Source of the DNA: JBMNRY01 sp050944915
GTDB taxonomy: Bacteria > Bacillota > Limnochordia > JAAZLZ01
Direction: 5' to 3'
Assembly: GCA_050944915.1 (NCBI GenBank)
Contig: JBMNRY010000001.1
Span: 1 to 63,924, forward strand
DNA: 63,924 nt
The notes under the pieces were generated by a model that made no database searches, had not been told where the DNA came from, and saw only the letters and a list, made by a program, of their open reading frames with translations. Every line of letters starts with the position of its first letter. Position 1 is the first letter of the stretch. The position numbers and the translations under genes were made by a program. Positions 59,213 to 63,924 of this stretch are shown one piece after another.

Positions 59213-60373
59213 TTGCATCGTCGTCGTTGGAGTAGGGTAATACTTAGCGGGATCCTTTTGACCTTCATCATCGCCTTCGCTTTGCGGATCAAAGATCAGC
59301 CGCGGGAAATCCCCCAAGCTCGACCGGCCATGGGGCCCCGGCTGGAGCGGATCACCGTCCAGGTGGAAGCAGTAGGCCGGGGAGATGTGGAAGAAATCGC
59401 CGTTTTATCGGGGACCCTAGAGCCCCAGTTTCAAGTAGATATCCATCCCCGTCTTGCTGGTCCCCTGGCCCAGTTGGCTGTGGAAGTCGGTCAGCGGGTG
59501 GAAGCGGGGGATCTCATCGGGGTTATTGATAATACCGATTTAGCCGCCAGTCGGGCTGGGTATCGCCGCAGCCAAAGTCAAGTGGAGCGGTTGCGGGAAG
59601 ATTATGAGCGGACGAAGGAATTATACCAACGGCGGGCCGCCACCCAACAGGAACTGGAGCAGAAGGCTAATCAGCTCAAAGAAGGGGAAATCCAGCTGGA
59701 GATCGCCGGGGCCCAACTGGAGCAGGCCGAGGCCAACTTCGCCTTGGTGGAGTTACAGCTAGATCGGGTGCGGGTCACCACCCCTGTCGCGGGGGTGGTC
59801 ATGGAGACGGGGGCCCTGCCCGGCGCCAATGTGGGCACAGGGACGGCTTTAGCTACCGTGGCCGCCATCGATCCCATCGATGTGGTCTTTAGCATCCCCG
59901 AAAGGCAGATCCAGAGGATCGCTTTAGATCAGGAGTTGACTATCCAGTTCGATGCCTATCCCGGGGAGTTTTTCCCCGGCCGGGTTACTAGACTTGGCAG
60001 CAGCATCGATCCCCGCACCAGGACCCTGACGGTGCGGGCCGCGATCCCCAATCCCCAGCTTCGCTTGCGTCCCGGGATGTTTGCCCGGGTGGAGCTAGTC
60101 ATGGAGAGGCGGGAAGATGTGATCACCATCCCCACGGAAGCCGTTTTAACGAGAACTACCGGCCAGTATGTTTTCCTGGCCGAAGATAATATGGCCCTAT
60201 TGCGCCCTGTGACCTTAGGGGTGCAAGGTCGGGAGCGGGTGGAGATTACCGCCGGTCTAGTTGAGGGTGAATTAGTTGTCACCGTCGGTCAACAGCAACT
60301 GCGGGAAGGACAGCCGGTGGAAGCCATCACTGAATATGTACTGCCGGAAGGGATCGGGGGGAATGGCCGATGA
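59213..60373 (+). CDS. RND efflux periplasmic adaptor (membrane fusion protein)
   Basis: The 386-residue protein starts at TTG 59213 (GGGGAGGAG site) with a membrane anchor (VILSGILLTFIIAFAL). It has two lipoyl half-motifs (HPRLAGPLAQLAVEVGQRVEAGDLIGVID, then LDRVRVTTPVAGVVMETGALPGANV) around an alpha-hairpin of about 100 residues, then beta-barrel and membrane-proximal domains. Such adaptors link an inner-membrane RND pump to an outer-membrane channel. The next gene starts within its stop (ATGA overlap). Confidence 0.94.
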   Translation: MHRRRWSRVILSGILLTFIIAFALRIKDQPREIPQARPAMGPRLERITVQVEAVGRGDVEEIAVLSGTLEPQFQVDIHPRLAGPLAQLAVEVGQRVEAGDLIGVIDNTDLAASRAGYRRSQSQVERLREDYERTKELYQRRAATQQELEQKANQLKEGEIQLEIAGAQLEQAEANFALVELQLDRVRVTTPVAGVVMETGALPGANVGTGTALATVAAIDPIDVVFSIPERQIQRIALDQELTIQFDAYPGEFFPGRVTRLGSSIDPRTRTLTVRAAIPNPQLRLRPGMFARVELVMERREDVITIPTEAVLTRTTGQYVFLAEDNMALLRPVTLGVQGRERVEITAGLVEGELVVTVGQQQLREGQPVEAITEYVLPEGIGGNGR

Positions 60374-63300
60374 ATATCCCGTCTTTCGCGGTCCGGCGGC
60401 CGGTGACTACCGCCATGTTTTTCATCGCCCTTACCCTCTTGGGCCTCTTTTCATTGAGTCGTCTGGCTATCGATCTCATCCCCGAGTTAGCCTTTCCCTC
60501 CCTGTCCATTTCCACATCCTATTCCGGTGCGGCGCCGGAAGAGGTCGAACGGCTGATCACCATCCCTATCGAACAAAGCGTCAGCACCGTCAGCGGTGTG
60601 GTCGGCATGAGTTCCCTTTCCCGGGAGGGCAGTTCCCGGGTAACCCTCCAATTCGATTGGGGAACGGATTTAGATATGCTGATCAATGAAGTACAGGCCC
60701 AGGTCGATCGGGTCCGTTCCCGTCTGCCCGAAGGGGCCAGCGCTCCCCGGGTGGGCCGCTTTGATCCTTCCCAAATGCCCATCATGACCATCGGCATCAG
60801 CGGGGATTTAGATCTGGCGGAATTGCGCCGTCTGGCCGAAGAGGAGATGACCTATTACTTAGAACGCTTAGAAGGGGTGGGCTCCGTCACCGTTCAGGGC
60901 GGTCGTAACCGGGAGATCCGGGTGGAGTTAGATCCGCTACGGCTCCAGGCCCACGGCTTGACCATCGATCAAGTGGCGGGAAGTATCCGGGGCGAAAACC
61001 TCAATGTTCCCGCAGGTCGGATGGTGGTGGGCCAAAGCCAGTTTACCTTACGGACCTTAGGGGAACTCACCGCGGTCGAGGAATTGGCGGGGATCTTGGT
61101 GGCCAACCGGGATGGAGCCCCGACCTTTTTGGGTGATATTGCGGAGATTCAGCCCATCAGCGATGATTTAGGGACTATCGTCCGGGTTGATGGTCGCCCG
61201 GGTGTGGTGGTCTCGATTCAAAAACAATCGGGGGCGAACACTGTCCAGGTAGCCGATGCCATATTGCAGACTTTAGAGGAACTAAAACTTCGCTATCCCG
61301 ATTTGGGCATCCGAGCCCTAAATGACTCATCGATTTTCATCAGGCAAACAATCAAGAACGTCATCGATGCCGGCCTTTTAGGAGGGGTATTGGCTGCGAT
61401 TATCCTGTTGATTTTTGTCCGCAGCTTGCGGGCCACCATCATCATCTGTCTAGCCATCCCCGTATCCATCATCAGTTCTTTCATTTTAATCGAACGGGCG
61501 GGAATGACCTTAAACACCATGTCCCTAGGTGGTTTAGCCCTAGGGATCGGGATGTTGGTCGATAACTCCATCGTGGTCTTGGAGAATATCGATCGTCATC
61601 TGCAAGGGGGCAAGGAAGCAGGCCAAGCGGCCATCGATGGTACCGGGGAGATCATCAGTGCGGTGGTGGCCTCGACCCTAACGACGGTAGCCGTTTTCTT
61701 GCCTATGTTGTTCGTCCGGGGGATGACGGGGATCCTCTTTCAACAATTATCCTTGATGGTAGCCTTCTCTTTAAGCTGTTCCTTAGTGGTGGCTTTAGCC
61801 TTGGTGCCTATGCTGGCTTCCCGTTTGTTGACAAAGGGAGTAGCTAATCCTTGGTCCGCGGCAACCGAAAGGTTTTTCCTCCAGGGGGAGCGGAGATTCA
61901 GTCGGTTGGTCGGTCGGGCCATGCATCATCCCGGTTTGGTGATCTTGGGATCCGCCGTCCTGTTGGTAGGCAGTTTGGCTCTCGTGCCCTATCTAGGCAC
62001 CGAGTTGATGACAAGCCCCGATGAAGGGGAGATATCCATCAGCATCAGCTTACCGACGGGCACCCGCCTGGAGGTCACCGATGGGATGATCAGGTATGTG
62101 GAAGATTTGGTGCGGACCCATGTGCCGGAACTGGCGGCCATGGAAAGCCAGGCTGGGGGATCTTCCACCGATCGGGGCAGCCTTACCTTAAGGTTGGTGG
62201 GCCGGGGCCAACGGGAGCGTTCCACCGAAGAAATCGTCAATGATTTGCGGACGAGACTTAATGCTATCCCCGGGGTGAGCTCTCGCATTTGGGCGCGGAG
62301 TAATTTTGCCGAACGGCTGATGTCGGGAAGTATCGGGGGAGGCAGTGAGCGGATTTCCCTCAACGTCCAGGGGTATGACCGGGAGTTGATCCGCCAGACC
62401 GCAGAAGGCCTCCGGGGAATCATTGAAGGGATCCCGGGGGTAGTCAACGTGGGCTTAAGTCGGGATGCCGGCCAGCCGGAATTCGTCATCGAGGTCGATC
62501 GCCAACGGGCCGCCGATTTGGGCCTGACCGCGAGCCAAGTGGCCCAAAGCGTCCAGGCCGCGGTCCAAGGTCGGGTGGCGACCCAACTGCGGGTCGGTGG
62601 ACGGGAATATAGTGTGCGGGTGGCAACTGCCGATCCGAAGGGGCTAACACCCCAGGAAGTGGAGATGATTCCCATTCCCATCGGCGGTGGCTCCTTCGTA
62701 CCTTTAGCGAGCGTGGGGAACCTGGTCCAACGGGAGAGCCCGGTGGCCATCGAACGGTTAAACCAACAGCGGACCATCAGGGTCACCGCCTCTACCGAAG
62801 GGCGGGATTTAGGAAGTGTCGTCGCCGATATTCGGGAAGGGGTGGCTAACTATCCTCTACCCGATGGGGTCCACGTCCATTTCGGCGGGGAATATGAGGA
62901 GCAGCAGCGGGCCTTCCGGGAACTGGTGATGGTTTTCCTCTTGGCTATATCGTTAGTTTATATCGTTATGGCTTCCCAGTTCGAATCCCTCTTGGAACCT
63001 TTTATCGTCATGTTTTCCGTTCCCTTCGCCTTGGTGGGGGTCATCTTGACTTTGTTTTTGACTAAGACGCCCCTGACTACCCAAGCCTTTATGGGCCTCA
63101 TCGTCCTCGGAGGGATCGTGGTGAATAATGCCATCGTGTTGATTACCTATATGCAGATGCTTCGGGAGCGGGGGATGGACTTGGAACAAGCGGTGATCAC
63201 CGCGGCGGAAAGGAGACTGCGACCTATTTTGATGACGACGGCGACCACCGTCCTGGGCCTAGTTCCCTTGGCCTTAGAGTTGGGGGAAGGCACCGAGCTG

Positions 63301-63924
63301 CAGGCACCTTTAGCTAGGACAGTCATTGGAGGTCTTGTGGCTTCGACCTTCGTCACCCTCTTTTTAATCCCCACCTTGTACTGCTGGATCTACCGCCGGC
63401 GTTTGTACCCTGTCGGTAGAGTCATGGGATCCATCATCTTGGTTTTGCTCCTGGCTTCGGCGACGACCCAAGCGGGGGAATTAACCCTTCAGCAGGCCTG
63501 GTCGGAAGGTTTGCAAGGACATCCCTCGGTCCTTGATGCCCAGCGGGATTTAGCGGCAGCCGAATCCCGGCTGCGGCAGCTGGAAGCTACATACGGCTTG
63601 CAGTTAGACTTAGATTATCAGCTGGATCTGGGGGGAGAGCTGGTTAGCCTTGAGCATCGGGGCGGCAGCATTATACTCAACGCCAGCCAGGTTCTGCTGG
63701 TCCCGGGGGAAAATTTAGCCTTGCGGGCTGCCCGTTTGAGGGTGGAGGAAGGGTTGGCCGCTTTGGCCTCCGCGAAGGAAGGGGCGAAGCTAGAGATCCT
63801 AGCCGCTTACCTTGAACTTTGGCAGGCCCAGGGGGAGCTAGCCGCGGCGGAGTTGGCCCTAGAACGGCTGGAAGGGACAGCCCAAGCTGTGGAGCAAAGG
63901 TTTGAGCGGGCCATGGCCGGGGAG
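60370..63924 (+). CDS. RND efflux permease continuing in frame into a TolC-like outer-membrane factor (cut by window edge)
   Basis: The frame from ATG 60370 stays open for 1185 codons to the window end. Residues 1-1017 are a full AcrB/SwrC-type permease: MNIPSFAVRRPVTTAMFFIAL, AAPEEVERLITIPIEQ, the TM4 proton-relay Asp in GMLVDNSIVVLEN (Asp398), and GGIVVNNAIVLIT in TM10. The frame then runs through YRRRLYPVGRV into MGSIILVLLLASATTQAGELTL, which looks like a signal peptide or membrane helix (1019-1035), and into a TolC-type domain (LTLQQAWSEGLQGHPSV, heptad-rich helices). There is no stop between the parts and only a weak ribosome site at ATG 63424. See findings. Confidence 0.85.
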   Translation, partial: MNIPSFAVRRPVTTAMFFIALTLLGLFSLSRLAIDLIPELAFPSLSISTSYSGAAPEEVERLITIPIEQSVSTVSGVVGMSSLSREGSSRVTLQFDWGTDLDMLINEVQAQVDRVRSRLPEGASAPRVGRFDPSQMPIMTIGISGDLDLAELRRLAEEEMTYYLERLEGVGSVTVQGGRNREIRVELDPLRLQAHGLTIDQVAGSIRGENLNVPAGRMVVGQSQFTLRTLGELTAVEELAGILVANRDGAPTFLGDIAEIQPISDDLGTIVRVDGRPGVVVSIQKQSGANTVQVADAILQTLEELKLRYPDLGIRALNDSSIFIRQTIKNVIDAGLLGGVLAAIILLIFVRSLRATIIICLAIPVSIISSFILIERAGMTLNTMSLGGLALGIGMLVDNSIVVLENIDRHLQGGKEAGQAAIDGTGEIISAVVASTLTTVAVFLPMLFVRGMTGILFQQLSLMVAFSLSCSLVVALALVPMLASRLLTKGVANPWSAATERFFLQGERRFSRLVGRAMHHPGLVILGSAVLLVGSLALVPYLGTELMTSPDEGEISISISLPTGTRLEVTDGMIRYVEDLVRTHVPELAAMESQAGGSSTDRGSLTLRLVGRGQRERSTEEIVNDLRTRLNAIPGVSSRIWARSNFAERLMSGSIGGGSERISLNVQGYDRELIRQTAEGLRGIIEGIPGVVNVGLSRDAGQPEFVIEVDRQRAADLGLTASQVAQSVQAAVQGRVATQLRVGGREYSVRVATADPKGLTPQEVEMIPIPIGGGSFVPLASVGNLVQRESPVAIERLNQQRTIRVTASTEGRDLGSVVADIREGVANYPLPDGVHVHFGGEYEEQQRAFRELVMVFLLAISLVYIVMASQFESLLEPFIVMFSVPFALVGVILTLFLTKTPLTTQAFMGLIVLGGIVVNNAIVLITYMQMLRERGMDLEQAVITAAERRLRPILMTTATTVLGLVPLALELGEGTELQAPLARTVIGGLVASTFVTLFLIPTLYCWIYRRRLYPVGRVMGSIILVLLLASATTQAGELTLQQAWSEGLQGHPSVLDAQRDLAAAESRLRQLEATYGLQLDLDYQLDLGGELVSLEHRGGSIILNASQVLLVPGENLALRAARLRVEEGLAALASAKEGAKLEILAAYLELWQAQGELAAAELALERLEGTAQAVEQRFERAMAGE

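Noticed and set aside
1..63924. CRISPR array, insertion sequence, prophage or rRNA
   Set aside because: I saw no regularly spaced direct repeats, transposase or integrase motifs, or rRNA sequence on either strand.

Overview
The window reads as the replication-origin region of a Bacillota (Firmicutes) chromosome. The order rpmH-rnpA-yidD-yidC-jag-mnmE-mnmG-rsmG-noc-parA-parB on one side and dnaA-dnaN-yaaA-recF-remB-gyrB-gyrA on the other is the classical origin layout, with DnaA boxes between the two arms. Spore-associated genes (yyaC, noc/soj/spo0J, jag) point to an endospore-forming lineage. The right end carries a predicted outer-membrane beta-barrel protein ending in Phe and an RND efflux pump joined to a TolC-like domain, which imply an outer membrane. 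The combination fits a diderm firmicute. A Limnochordia-like lineage is my best guess, but it is inference and no rRNA is present to test it.

Left part (1-8.2 kb): a minus-strand lonC (cut by the edge)-rplI-yybS-mazG-like-rpsR-ssb-rpsF block, a divergent sdpR-sdpI operon with its own operator, DUF951, a DUF3298-type secreted protein, a PrsA-like foldase and an MscS channel. Middle-left (8.2-20 kb): a T-box-controlled aroF-pheA operon, a complete glycine cleavage operon (gcvT-gcvH-gcvPA-gcvPB) ending in an octanoyltransferase that can supply lipoyl groups to GcvH, ilvE, a YkvI-like membrane protein, spore protease yyaC, a bactofilin and an M23 peptidase.

20-34 kb: larB and a frameshift-organised larC (nickel-pincer cofactor synthesis), a PilZN-MinD/FlhG fusion, parB, parA and noc with parS and Noc-type sites, rsmG, two tandem mnmG genes, mnmE, jag, yidC, yidD, rnpA and rpmH. 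34-45.4 kb: oriC, a GHKL-ATPase/winged-helix protein of unknown role, dnaA, dnaN, yaaA, recF, remB, gyrB interrupted by an intein, and gyrA.

45.4-64 kb: ylbF- and yqhV-like genes, a type-2 trpB, glyA, an orphan gamma+alpha pair of a pyruvate:ferredoxin-oxidoreductase-type enzyme, a T-box-controlled serS, four tRNA genes (Ser-UGA, Ser-GCU, Arg-GCG, Arg-CCU), pdxS, an Rrf2 regulator, a SIMPL-domain protein, a metallopeptidase/propeller/beta-barrel protein, and a periplasmic adaptor followed by an RND permease whose frame continues without a stop into a TolC-like domain that runs off the end. One-carbon and amino-acid genes recur: gcv, glyA, serS, pdxS, ilvE and aroF. No rRNA, CRISPR array or insertion sequence was seen.
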